This document shows positions 47,808-56,280 of a stretch of DNA of 64,000 bases, in pieces; position 1 is the first letter of the stretch, and each line of letters begins with the position of its first letter. The notes under the pieces are model-generated. The model was not told the DNA's origin. It made no database searches and saw only the letters and a program-made list of their open reading frames with translations. The DNA is taken from contig NZ_CP016756.1 of NCBI RefSeq assembly GCF_001700965.1, positions 744,001 to 808,000 of the forward strand, given 5' to 3'. Position numbers and translations under genes: made by a program. The DNA is from Stenotrophomonas nitritireducens (GTDB lineage Bacteria > Pseudomonadota > Gammaproteobacteria > Xanthomonadales > Xanthomonadaceae).

Positions 47808-48872
47808 TCAGTTCGCTACCACCACCCGGTCACGGCCCAGCGCCTTGGCCTGGTACAACGCGGCATCGGCGCGGCGCAGGGTTTCGTCCGAGCTTTCGCC
47901 AATGCGGTGTACCGCCAAGCCGATGCTGATCGTGATCGGTAGGCCTATCGGCAACAGGCCGACTGCGGCACGCAGGTATTCGCACTGCAGTTCGGCCTGC
48001 TGCAGGGGCGTGTCCGGCATCAGGATCACGAACTCCTCGCCGCCGTAACGGGCGGCCATGCCACGCGCGGAAAACTGCGACTTGAGCACGTTGGCCAGCT
48101 CGGTCAGGACCAGGTCGCCTTCACCATGTCCATGGATGTCGTTGACCATCTTGAAGTGGTCGATGTCGACAATCGCCACCGCCGGGGCTACCTCGCCCGC
48201 ACGCCCGATCGCCTCGGTGAGCGCTGCGGCCAGCGCCCGCCGGTTGGGTAAACCGGTCAACGGATCGGTGCGGGTCTGTTCGGACAGCTCCAGGTTGACC
48301 TGCTCAAGCTGCTGGTAATACTCGATCAGATGCGTCTCATACCAGTCGCGCTCGCTCTGGAGGTGGTCGATGTCCAGCCGCAGCAGGCGCATCTCCATCA
48401 TCCGGCTGACCTGCCGCGACAGCGCGCGCAGGGCCTCGGCCTGTGGGGTACCCAACTGCGCCGGGACCGAGTCGAACACGCATAGCGAACCCAATGCATA
48501 GCCGTCGCTACTCAGCAGCGGCGCGCCGGCATAGAAGCGGATATGCGGGTCGCCCAGCACCAAGGGGTTGGCGCTGAAGCGTTGGTCCTGGCGGGCGTCG
48601 GCCACCACCATAAGCTCCTCCGGCTTGAGGATGGTGTGGGCGCAGAACGCCTCGTCACGCGGGGTCTGCTCCCCGTCCAGACCCTGCAGCGATTTGAACC
48701 ACTGCCGATCACGATCGATCAGGGTCACCGCACCCATCGGCGTACCGCAGATGGTGCGGGCGATGGTCACCAGGTCATCGAACTCCTGCTCGCGTGCAGT
48801 ATCCAGCACGCGGTAGCGCTGCAGCGCGGCAAGACGTTCGGCTTCATTGACAGGCAACGCGGGCTTGATCAT
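47808..48872 (-). CDS. GAF-GGDEF diguanylate cyclase
   Basis: The 354-residue protein has an N-terminal GAF domain (about 20-160; FDDLVTIARTICGTPMGAVTLIDRDRQWFKS, RFYAGAPLLSSDGYALGSLCV), a coiled coil (HLQSERDWYETHLIEYYQQLEQVNLEL) and a GGDEF domain with ARYGGEEF. The four residues five positions before GGEEF are SARG, so the RxxD inhibitory site is missing. It should synthesise cyclic di-GMP under control of the GAF input. ATG at 48872 is chosen; a TTG 12 bases upstream is possible. It is soluble. Confidence 0.92.
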   Translation of the reverse strand: MIKPALPVNEAERLAALQRYRVLDTAREQEFDDLVTIARTICGTPMGAVTLIDRDRQWFKSLQGLDGEQTPRDEAFCAHTILKPEELMVVADARQDQRFSANPLVLGDPHIRFYAGAPLLSSDGYALGSLCVFDSVPAQLGTPQAEALRALSRQVSRMMEMRLLRLDIDHLQSERDWYETHLIEYYQQLEQVNLELSEQTRTDPLTGLPNRRALAAALTEAIGRAGEVAPAVAIVDIDHFKMVNDIHGHGEGDLVLTELANVLKSQFSARGMAARYGGEEFVILMPDTPLQQAELQCEYLRAAVGLLPIGLPITISIGLAVHRIGESSDETLRRADAALYQAKALGRDRVVVAN

Positions 48873-48998
48873 GCACGACCCCAAGGCAGCGGATGGAGAG
48901 CGCCGCAGAGTCTAGCGGTAGCGCGCGCAAGGCGCGGTGATCACGTCACAGTTCACCACTGCTGCTGAGCACCGGCTCACCACTTCGGTTGCAGCAGC

Positions 48999-49721
48999 TC
49001 ACCATTGCTGCTGTTGCGGCAGCAGCCCGCGCAGTTCCTGCTCGCTCAGGTTGCGCCATTGGCCGGGCTTCAACGCACCGATCTTGACGTTGTCGATGCG
49101 CACCCGGCGCAGCTGGGTGACGCGGTAGCCGAACTCGGATGCCATCAGCCGGATCTGCCGGTTCAAGCCCTGCTCCAGGATGATGCGGAAGCCGTACTTG
49201 GCGATGCGGCTGGTGCGGCACGGCAACGTCATCTCGTTGTGGATGCGTACACCACGGGCCATGCCGCGCAAGAATTCGTCGGTGACCGGCTTGTTGACCG
49301 CTACCAGGTATTCCTTCTGATGGCCATTCTCGGCGCGCAGGATCTGGTTGACGATATCGCCGTTGCTGGTCATCAGGATCAGCCCTTCGGAATCCTTGTC
49401 CAGGCGGCCAATCGGGAAGATGCGCTGCTCATGGCCAACGAACTCGACGATGTTGTCCTTGACCGCGCTCTCGGTGGTGCAGGTGATGCCCACCGGCTTG
49501 TTCAGCACGATATAGACGTGGCGGCGGCCGGTACTCTTCTGCACCGCGCGGGCGCGCAGCGGCTGGCCATCGACCTTGACTTCGTCGCCCTCGCCCACCA
49601 CCGCGCCAGTACCGGCAACGATGCCGTTGACGGTGACGCGACGGGCAGCGAGCAGGCGGTCGGCCTCACGGCGTGAACAGAAGCCGGTTTCGGCAATGTG
49701 CTTGTTGATTCGGATTGTCAT
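48999..49721 (-). CDS. rluF: 23S rRNA pseudouridine synthase RluF-like
   Basis: RluF isomerises a uridine in 23S rRNA helix 88 (E. coli position 2604, sometimes also 2605). The 240-residue protein has an S4 domain (RINKHIAETGFCSRREADRLLAARRVTVNG) and the RsuA/RluB/E/F-type catalytic domain with the Asp motif FPIGRLDKDSEGLILMT, followed by LVAVNKPVTDEF and LEQGLNRQIRLMASEFGYRV. The terminal Gln-rich tail (LLPQQQQW) is short. ATG at 49721 is chosen; ATG at 49739 would add six residues. Confidence 0.9.
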   Translation of the reverse strand: MTIRINKHIAETGFCSRREADRLLAARRVTVNGIVAGTGAVVGEGDEVKVDGQPLRARAVQKSTGRRHVYIVLNKPVGITCTTESAVKDNIVEFVGHEQRIFPIGRLDKDSEGLILMTSNGDIVNQILRAENGHQKEYLVAVNKPVTDEFLRGMARGVRIHNEMTLPCRTSRIAKYGFRIILEQGLNRQIRLMASEFGYRVTQLRRVRIDNVKIGALKPGQWRNLSEQELRGLLPQQQQW

Positions 49722-49775
49722 CGGCGAATTATCCGCCATCGCCCGCGCTCGGAACAGCCGGCGCAGGCCCGGTGT

Positions 49776-51452
49776 TCAGGCCACTTCCTGGATATCGCGC
49801 GCGTCCACCACCTGATCGCGGCCGCTGCGCTTGGCCTGGTACATGGCGTTGTCTGCCCGCCGCAGCAGCGCGGCCACGTCATTGTCGCGGTATTGCAGTT
49901 CGGCCAGGCCGATGCTGGCGGTCACCACCAGGCCCTCGTGCTTGAGCCCACGCGCCTGCGCGGTGACCTTCTCGCGCAGCTGCTCCAGCCGCGGTCGTGC
50001 GGCATCAGCGCCGATTCCCGGCAGCAGGATCAGGAATTCCTCACCGCCCATGCGGATCACATCACTGCGGCTGCGCACGCCGGCCAGCAGGGTTCCGGCC
50101 ACCGACACCAGCACCTGGTCGCCGCCATCGTGGCCATAGCGGTCGTTGATCTGCTTGAACAGGTCGATATCCAGGAAGCCGATGGACAGCGGCTGACCGG
50201 CCGCCTTGGCCTGGCTCATGTAATGCTCCAGCTGGCGCAGGCCGGCACGGCGGTTGGGCAGGCCGGTCAAGGTGTCGGTATCGGCCAGCGCACGCATTTC
50301 ATCACGCTGCTGGCGCAGCTGGCTGAGGCTGCGGTTGAGCGAATAGGCCGACATCATCAGGAACCAGGTAACCGAGACCTGGATGGCCTCGACCCTGAAT
50401 TCCACCAGCAAGCGGCTGTCCATCAGGTCCGCCAGCGCCATCACCAGCAGCGGAATCACCGCCACCAGGCCATCCAGCGCCTGGAAATAGCCCCGCCTCA
50501 ACGCGACGATGGCGATACCTACCGACGCAATGCAGATCAGCGTGAACAGATCATCCAGCGCCTCGCCGATCCTTGCCAGCAGCGGCCAGGTCATGAACGG
50601 CGCCGCCAATGCCACCAACGCCAGCGCGATCATCAACAGCTGCATCCAGCGCCGCGAACCGCGCAGCACCCAGCGCCCGCCGCACATGCGCCACAGCACC
50701 CCGCCCATGACCGCATAACTGAGCGCGGATACCGAAACCATCCACACCGGGGCATGCCCATCCACCGGCAGCCATGGCTCGGGATAGCCGCTGAGTCCGC
50801 TGAGCACTGCCTGCCAGACCACCAGCAGTGCACACACCAGGGTGTAGATCAGGAAATCGCGGCCGCGCGTGGTGGCAAACCCCATCAACGCCGACAGCGC
50901 CAGCGCCAGGGCGATGGCCACGCAGGCGGTACGCACCACCAGCCGCAAGGTGTCCTGCTGCTGCAACGGACTGGGCGCGCCCAGATGCACGGTGGGAATC
51001 CAGCGCGGCTTCAGCGGCGACTCCCAAGCCACCCGGATCGGCTCGACCGTGCCACGCTTGGGCACAACCACCAAGCCCACGCCGGCACGGAAACGCGAAT
51101 CACGGGTGCGCGCATCCTGCATGTCGCCGCATACCTGGCGATCACCATGGAAGATCATCACTTCGCCGGCAAACACGTTGAACACGCCCACACCCTGCGG
51201 CGCACCCGACCAGCCGCCTTCAGGAGCGGGAATCTCGATCGCCGGCCGCATCCGGGCCAGGGCCTCGGCACTGCAGGCACGCAGCGGCGCCTGTTCGGCA
51301 GTGGGAGCGCCGGCTATCAGGTAGTCGTGGTCAACCTGCAGCGGCTGTGCCGCGCCAACCGGTGGCCAGACCATGAAGCACATCGACAGCAGCACCAGCG
51401 CAACCCATCCACGCCTGAGCCTGCCAGCAACTGCCCCTCCCGCTCCTGCCAT
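49776..51452 (-). CDS. Membrane diguanylate cyclase with 7TMR-DISM-like sensor
   Basis: The 558-residue protein has a signal-like first helix (VALVLLSMCFMVWPPVGAAQ), a periplasmic region of about 130 residues, then about seven membrane helices (150-360), and a GGDEF domain with VIRMGGEEFLILLPG. The layout matches 7TM receptors with diverse intracellular modules. The residues where RxxD would lie are RSRS, so a canonical I-site is not evident. The 5' end has GGGAAGGTC before the ATG. It lies between rluF and the helicase gene. Confidence 0.9.
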   Translation of the reverse strand: MAGAGGAVAGRLRRGWVALVLLSMCFMVWPPVGAAQPLQVDHDYLIAGAPTAEQAPLRACSAEALARMRPAIEIPAPEGGWSGAPQGVGVFNVFAGEVMIFHGDRQVCGDMQDARTRDSRFRAGVGLVVVPKRGTVEPIRVAWESPLKPRWIPTVHLGAPSPLQQQDTLRLVVRTACVAIALALALSALMGFATTRGRDFLIYTLVCALLVVWQAVLSGLSGYPEPWLPVDGHAPVWMVSVSALSYAVMGGVLWRMCGGRWVLRGSRRWMQLLMIALALVALAAPFMTWPLLARIGEALDDLFTLICIASVGIAIVALRRGYFQALDGLVAVIPLLVMALADLMDSRLLVEFRVEAIQVSVTWFLMMSAYSLNRSLSQLRQQRDEMRALADTDTLTGLPNRRAGLRQLEHYMSQAKAAGQPLSIGFLDIDLFKQINDRYGHDGGDQVLVSVAGTLLAGVRSRSDVIRMGGEEFLILLPGIGADAARPRLEQLREKVTAQARGLKHEGLVVTASIGLAELQYRDNDVAALLRRADNAMYQAKRSGRDQVVDARDIQEVA

Positions 51453-51584
51453 GACCTTCCCTTTCGCGTTCCCCGACGCGCACTGGCGGCATTATCGCAA
51501 TAACCCGGCGCAAGCAGTACGTGAAAGCGGTCCCGGCTTGAAGTTGTCGGCCCGCCCTGTCCTGCAGGCCTGCAAACAGCCAAA

Positions 51585-51617
51585 ACAGACAACCCCGGCA
51601 GTGCCGGGGTTGTCTGT
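51585..51617 (-). terminator. Intrinsic terminator of the DEAD-box helicase gene
   Basis: ACAGACAACCCCGGCA and TGCCGGGGTTGTCTGT are perfect 16-base arms with a one-base loop (51601). On the minus strand the stem is followed by TTTT. It lies 22 bases after the helicase stop and just before the 7TM cyclase promoter region. Confidence 0.88.
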
Positions 51618-51638
51618 TCATGCATTGGACTGACTAGA

Positions 51639-53621
51639 TCAGTAGTTGCGCGGGCCGCGCGGCTTGAAGCCACCCGGACGCGAACCACCGGGGCCACCTG
51701 GGCCGCCCGGACGCGGACCGCGCGGGCCACCCGGACGACCGCCCGGCTTGCCGTCGCCCTTGTCGAAGCGCGGCTTGAACGGCGGCGCTGCGCCACCCTG
51801 CTCTTCGCCCGCTTCCACCTTGCGCATCTGCAACTGCTGACCGGACACCCACACCTTCTTCAGGTGCTGCAGCACGTCGGTCGGCATGTCAGCCGGCAGG
51901 TCCAGCACCGAGTGACCGTCATGGATGTCGATCCGGCCGATGAAACGGCTTTCCAGGCCGGCTTCATTGGCAATCGCGCCAACGATGTTGGCCGGCTTCA
52001 CGCCATGGGTATGGCCCACTTCGATGCGGTAGGTCTCCATGCCGAACTCCGGCGCGCTGCGCGGCGGCATTTCGCGACGCGGACGCGACTCGAAATCACC
52101 TTCGCCACGCGGCGGACGCGGTGCGCGCTCGCCGTCATCCTGGCGCGGTGCACGTTCAAAGCGCGGCTCGAAACGGGCCGGGCGATCACCACGGTCACCG
52201 CCACGCTCGTCACGGCGATGGAAACCACCGTCACGGGCCGGGCGCTCGTTGCGGTCATTGCGCTCGAACGACGGTTCGCGGCGCTCGCGCACCGGCGGGG
52301 TCAGCAGGAACGGCGAATCACCCTGCAGCAGCTTGGCCAGTGCAGCGGCGATATCGATGGCCGGCACGTTGTGCTCGCCTTCGTAGCGCTGCAGCAGATC
52401 GCGGTAGAAATCCATGTCGCCGGCAGCCAGGGTCTGGCTGATGCGGTCCATGAACTTGGTCACGCGGTGATCGTTGACCGCATCCACGGTCGGCAGCTGC
52501 ATTTCTTCGATCGGCTGGCGGGTAGCGCGCTCGATCTGGCGCAGCATGCCCTTTTCACGCGGGGTGACGAACAGGATCGCCTCGCCGCTGCGGCCGGCAC
52601 GGCCGGTACGGCCAATGCGGTGCACGTAGCTTTCGGTGTCGTACGGGATGTCGTAGTTCAGCACGTGGCTGATGCGCTCCACGTCCAGGCCACGGGCAGC
52701 CACGTCGGTGGCCACCAGGATGTCGAGCTTGCCTTCCTTCAGCATGGCGATGGTGCGCTCACGCTGCGCCTGCTGCATGTCGCCATTGATGGCGGCAGCG
52801 GCCATGCCGCGCGCCTGCAGCTTGCTGGCAAGTTCTTCGGTACCGGCCTTGGTACGCGCGAAGATGATCATCGCATCGAAGGTTTCCACTTCCAGGATGC
52901 GGGTCAGCGCATCCAGCTTGTGCATGCCGGCCACCCACCAGTAACGCTGGCGGATGTTGGCCGAGGTGGTGGTCTTGGACTGGATGGTCACTTCCACCGG
53001 ATCGCGCAGGTAGGTCTGCGCGATGCGGCGGATCTGCTGCGGCATGGTGGCCGAGAACAGCGCCACCTGACGGCTTTCCGGCAGCTTCTTGAGCACGGCT
53101 TCGACGTCGTCGATGAAGCCCATGCGCAGCATTTCGTCGGCTTCGTCCAGCACCAGCGTCTTCAGCTCGGACAGATCCAGGGTGCCGCGATCAAGGTGAT
53201 CGATCACACGGCCCGGGGTGCCAACCACGACATGCACGCCGCGGCGCAGGGCCGACAGCTGCTGGCCGTAAGGCTGGCCACCGTAAACCGGCAGCACGCG
53301 GAAGCCCGGCATCGATGCGGAATAGGTCTGGAACGCCTCGGCGACCTGAATGGCCAGCTCGCGGGTCGGCGCCAGCACCAGCACCTGCGGCTTGGTGGCG
53401 GAAAGATTGATATTGGACAGCACCGGCAGCGCGAAGGCGCCGGTCTTGCCGGTGCCGGTCTGCGCCTGGCCGAGCACGTCACGGCCTTCCAGCATGGCGG
53501 GAATGGTGGCAGCCTGGATCGGTGACGGGGTCTCGTAACCGACATCGGCCACTGCCTTCATCACAGGCTCGGACAGGCCGAGATCTGCAAACAGCAGCGG
53601 CGCGGGGGTATCTTGGGACAT
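51639..53621 (-). CDS. DEAD-box ATP-dependent RNA helicase (DeaD/CsdA-like)
   Basis: The 660-residue helicase has motif I AQTGTGKTGAFALP, motif II DEADEML, motif III SATMPQQ, and the C-terminal RGLDVERI and HRIGRTGRAGRSG. After the core there is an RGG-like arginine-rich segment (about 440-540), a DbpA-like RNA-binding domain (FGMETYRIEVGHTHGVKPANIVGAIANEAGLE), and a Gly/Pro-rich tail (GGRPGGPRGPRPGG). The layout is that of DeaD/CsdA, which remodels ribosomal RNA in the cold. GGAG precedes the ATG. A terminator follows the stop. Confidence 0.94.
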   Translation of the reverse strand: MSQDTPAPLLFADLGLSEPVMKAVADVGYETPSPIQAATIPAMLEGRDVLGQAQTGTGKTGAFALPVLSNINLSATKPQVLVLAPTRELAIQVAEAFQTYSASMPGFRVLPVYGGQPYGQQLSALRRGVHVVVGTPGRVIDHLDRGTLDLSELKTLVLDEADEMLRMGFIDDVEAVLKKLPESRQVALFSATMPQQIRRIAQTYLRDPVEVTIQSKTTTSANIRQRYWWVAGMHKLDALTRILEVETFDAMIIFARTKAGTEELASKLQARGMAAAAINGDMQQAQRERTIAMLKEGKLDILVATDVAARGLDVERISHVLNYDIPYDTESYVHRIGRTGRAGRSGEAILFVTPREKGMLRQIERATRQPIEEMQLPTVDAVNDHRVTKFMDRISQTLAAGDMDFYRDLLQRYEGEHNVPAIDIAAALAKLLQGDSPFLLTPPVRERREPSFERNDRNERPARDGGFHRRDERGGDRGDRPARFEPRFERAPRQDDGERAPRPPRGEGDFESRPRREMPPRSAPEFGMETYRIEVGHTHGVKPANIVGAIANEAGLESRFIGRIDIHDGHSVLDLPADMPTDVLQHLKKVWVSGQQLQMRKVEAGEEQGGAAPPFKPRFDKGDGKPGGRPGGPRGPRPGGPGGPGGSRPGGFKPRGPRNY

Positions 53622-53639
53622 GGGTAACTCCGGGGGCAC

Positions 53640-53816
53640 CGCCGCGAACGGGCGGGCGAAAAGACGTGTATTGTGCGCTCTAAAGCGCCCTGCTGTCGCG
53701 GGGGGCGTGATTTCTGTTCAGCTGGCGAACACAGCAACGGCTTCGCCCAGCAGCCTTACGCCCCCGGGCGGCCACTGTTTAGCGCACAATAGTGCCCGTT
53801 TTTACCGGCAATCACC
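53640..53816. promoter_or_regulatory. Divergent promoter region with a 10-base inverted repeat
   Basis: ATTGTGCGCT (53671-53680) and AGCGCACAAT (53781-53790) are perfect inverted copies that flank the gap between the helicase and S4 genes. Each sits about 30-50 bases before the start codon of its own gene, with the same TTTAG-GCGCACAATA context reading outward. The pair may mark matched promoter cores. No clear -35 was found. Confidence 0.4.
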
Positions 53817-54080
53817 ATGCAAACCATCGATTTCGAACTAGACCGCGACTACGTGGAACTGAAGCAGTTGCTGAAGCTGACCGATCTGGTCACCAGTGGC
53901 GGCGAGGCCAAGATGATCATCAGCGAGGGCCAGGTCAGTGTCGATGGCGTGGTCGAACTGCGCAAGGCCTGCAAGATCCGCGGCGGCCAGCAGGTCCAAC
54001 TGGGCGATATACGCATCAACGTGCTTGCCGATCCGGACCCGGACGGCGACCACGATGATGACGAAGACGAAGACGAATGA
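53817..54080 (+). CDS. S4-domain RNA-binding protein, YbcJ-like
   Basis: The 87-residue protein has an S4 fold: YVELKQLLKLTDLVTSGGEAKMIISEGQVSVDGVVELRKACKIRGGQQVQLGDIRINVL. This resembles E. coli YbcJ, which binds RNA of unknown identity. The last 16 residues are almost all acidic (DPDPDGDHDDDEDEDE), which is unusual for an RNA-binding module. The gene is divergent from the DEAD-box helicase, consistent with a role in RNA biology. Confidence 0.85.
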   Translation: MQTIDFELDRDYVELKQLLKLTDLVTSGGEAKMIISEGQVSVDGVVELRKACKIRGGQQVQLGDIRINVLADPDPDGDHDDDEDEDE

Positions 54081-54093
54081 TGCAGGCGCGGCT

Positions 54094-54320
54094 GTAGTGC
54101 CGAGCCATGCTCGGCAGGAGCTTTCTACGCCCCCACCAGCCCTGTAGGAGCTTCTGTAGTGCCGAGCCCATGCTCGGCAGGAGCCTTCCCCCGGCGCCCC
54201 ATCAGCGCAACGGGAACTGCGTGAACGGTAGGGGCGGCGTAAACCGCGAAGCCAGCATCACCCAACAGGCCCCAAAAGCTACCCCTCCCCCCCTTCGCTG
54301 CGCGAAAGGGAGGGAGTGCA
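54094..54320. repeat. REP cluster: GTAGTGCCGAGC copies, GGGGCGGC unit and CTGCGCGAAAG unit
   Basis: It contains GTAGTGCCGAGCCATGCTCGGCAG (54094), a degenerate GTAGGAGC (54144), GTAGTGCCGAGCCCATGCTCGGCAG (54156, with one extra base in the loop), GTAGGGGCGGCGTAAACCGCGAAGCC (54228-54253) and CCCCTCCCCCCCTTCGCTGCGCGAAAGGGAGGG (about 54283-54315). The last three units follow the same order as in the cluster at 41141-41473. Confidence 0.83.
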
Positions 54321-54322
54321 GG

Positions 54323-55501
54323 CTACGCACTCGCCTGCGTCAGATGCCCGGCGATCAACTTCCTGAACGGGACCACGCCCTGCGCGGCGCGCAACGCCGC
54401 CCCGCGCAGCAACCGCGCCGGCAGACGGCTGTCGTTGTAGAGCCCGGCAATGGCGTTGGTCACCTCATACAGCGGTCGCGTCGCCAGGCGGTGGCCGCGC
54501 TGGTAACGCGCCAGCAGGCTGTCCGCGCCGATATCGCCGCCGCCGCGCACAGCCTCCAGCAGCAGCCGCGCCAGCCGTTGCTGGCTCTGCAGGCCAAAAT
54601 TGAAACCGTGCGCGGTGACCGGATGCATGCCCACCGCGGCATCGCCGATCAGCGCATAGCGCTGGCCGACAAAACGGTGCGCGTACACCCCCACCAGTGG
54701 ATAGGCGTGGCGCGTACCGACCGGCGTCATCGCCCCCAGCCGCCGCTCGAAATAGCCGCTGACGGTGCGGCCGAAGTCAGCATCATCCAGTGCCAGCAGA
54801 TGCTGCAGCTGCTGCTGCGGCATCGTGATCACCGCCGAGGCCTGGTTACCCGGCAGCGGCAACATCGCCAAGGTGCGCTCGTAACCGAACCACTCCCAGG
54901 CCGCGTGTTCATGCGGCCGCTCGCATTGCATCCGGCAGACCAGCATCGACTTGCCGAAGTCACGCATCTGCGCGCCGATGCCCATCATCCGCCGGGTCGC
55001 CGAGAAACGGCTGTCGGCGGCCACCACCAGGCGTGCGCCGAGCTGACTGCCATCGCTCAGGCTGACCGTGCTGCATGCATCACCGGCGTCGATCGCCGTC
55101 ACCGACCGGCCATCCACCAACTCCAGCCCAGCCTGCCCCTGCACCGCCTCCCAGGCCGCGCGCCGGATCAGGTGGTTGGGGATCAACCACCCCAGTTCAT
55201 CGACACCCTCGCCCTGCGCCGCAAATCCCAGCGCGAAGGGCGAGCTGCCGTTCATCACCTTGGCACTGCGTAGCGGCGATATGTGTGCCGGATCGATGCG
55301 CTGCCACAGGCCCATGCCGCGCATGATCTGCCGCGAGGCATGGGTCAAGGCGATCTCGCGGCCGTCGAATGCCGGCTCAGCCAACGCCGCCAGCGGCTGC
55401 GGCTCCACCAGCGCCAGCGACAACCCGCTGCCGGCCAGACTGCGGGCCAGACTCAACCCCGCCGGCCCCGCTCCCACCACCACCACATCCACCTTGCGCA
55501 T
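54323..55501 (-). CDS. UbiH/VisC family FAD-dependent monooxygenase
   Basis: The ATG at 55501 (GGAGCAGGAC upstream) gives 392 residues. The FAD dinucleotide-binding motif VDVVVVGAGPAGLSLARSLAGSG lies at residues 4-26, the second FAD motif includes VVAADSRFSATRR and the third YALIGDAAVGMHPVTAHGFNFGL. The last is diagnostic for the UbiH/UbiF/COQ6 hydroxylases of ubiquinone synthesis. Which ring position it hydroxylates cannot be told here; ubiH-type genes usually lie beside others of the pathway, but none is adjacent. Confidence 0.88.
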   Translation of the reverse strand: MRKVDVVVVGAGPAGLSLARSLAGSGLSLALVEPQPLAALAEPAFDGREIALTHASRQIMRGMGLWQRIDPAHISPLRSAKVMNGSSPFALGFAAQGEGVDELGWLIPNHLIRRAAWEAVQGQAGLELVDGRSVTAIDAGDACSTVSLSDGSQLGARLVVAADSRFSATRRMMGIGAQMRDFGKSMLVCRMQCERPHEHAAWEWFGYERTLAMLPLPGNQASAVITMPQQQLQHLLALDDADFGRTVSGYFERRLGAMTPVGTRHAYPLVGVYAHRFVGQRYALIGDAAVGMHPVTAHGFNFGLQSQQRLARLLLEAVRGGGDIGADSLLARYQRGHRLATRPLYEVTNAIAGLYNDSRLPARLLRGAALRAAQGVVPFRKLIAGHLTQASA

Positions 55502-55598
55502 GTCCTGCTCCGTTTGCCCAACCGCAGGCAGCGTAAGCAGGGCGAGGTAAGGATTCATTGATCCAGATCAGCGCCATGGCCGGGTGTCCATAAACACG

Positions 55599-55620
55599 AC
55601 GGGCGCCTCGCGGCGCCCGT
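55599..55620 (-). terminator. Hairpin after the DUF4019 gene
   Basis: ACGGGCGCC and GGCGCCCGT form a 9-base stem with a TCGC loop, 25 bases after the stop on the minus strand. The following minus-strand sequence CGTGTTTATG has only a short U-tract. Confidence 0.55.
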
Positions 55621-55644
55621 GTGCAAAGCATGCAACCGGGTTGT

Positions 55645-56202
55645 TCAGTTGGCCGAGGCCGCACGCACGCTGTAACCCGACGCCCGCCACACCTTGTCCT
55701 CGTCCAGACGGAACGACACCAGTTCGCGCACCGGCTGCGCGTTGTTGGCGAAACGGGTGGGGAAACTCACATTCAAGTAGATGCCTTCCGGCACCGACGC
55801 GCCGGCTGGATACTGCACGCGCGTGATCGACGGCTTGCCGCGCGATACCAGCGCGCCCAGCTTGGCGCGGTCGGCGTTGACATTGTTGGCGAATACGTCG
55901 CGCGTCACCGCCTTGCGCGCGACCGCCGAAGCACCGTCCCACACCGACGCGGCCTGCTGGTTGTCCACCAGCTGTGCCACGCGTTGCGCGGCAGCGGTCA
56001 TCTCCGCGTCCTGCTTGGTCACCTGCGCCTGCTGCGCCGCGCTCAAGGCCGGTGCCGGCCGCGCAGCAGCCGATGTGGCCGCAGGTGCAGCCGGCCGCGC
56101 CGGAGCAGCGGCAGGTGCGGGCGCTGCTGCCGGGGCCTGCGCGAAAGCGCCTGCGGCCGGCAGGGCCAGGGACAACGCCATCAACAAACAACTGGATCGC
56201 AT
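55645..56202 (-). CDS. DUF4019 periplasmic protein
   Basis: The ATG at 56202 gives 185 residues with a signal peptide (SCLLMALSLALPAAGAFAQ), a low-complexity Ala/Pro linker of about 35 residues (APAAAPAPAAAPARPAAPAA), and a DUF4019 domain at the C-terminus: MTAAAQRVAQLVDNQQAASVWDGASAVARKAVTRDVFANNV..., SRGKPSITRVQYP and PEGIYLNVSFPTRFANN. DUF4019 proteins are secreted and uncharacterised. GGAGAGAG precedes the start. It stands between the UbiH-like gene and the ClpP-fold lipoprotein gene, on the same strand. Confidence 0.82.
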   Translation of the reverse strand: MRSSCLLMALSLALPAAGAFAQAPAAAPAPAAAPARPAAPAATSAAARPAPALSAAQQAQVTKQDAEMTAAAQRVAQLVDNQQAASVWDGASAVARKAVTRDVFANNVNADRAKLGALVSRGKPSITRVQYPAGASVPEGIYLNVSFPTRFANNAQPVRELVSFRLDEDKVWRASGYSVRAASAN

Positions 56203-56280
56203 AGCTCTCTCCATGACGCTTCAGTGGAACGGAATGCCAATCCAATCACGGTTTGCAGCTGCCCGCATCCCCCGATTTAT

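Noticed and set aside
49698..51503. 601-residue plus-strand open frame opposite the 7TM cyclase
   Set aside because: His/Gln-rich low-complexity translation with no motif, antisense to a clear GGDEF protein.
51864..53525. 553-residue plus-strand open frame opposite the DEAD-box helicase
   Set aside because: Antisense shadow; the helicase motifs on the minus strand are complete.
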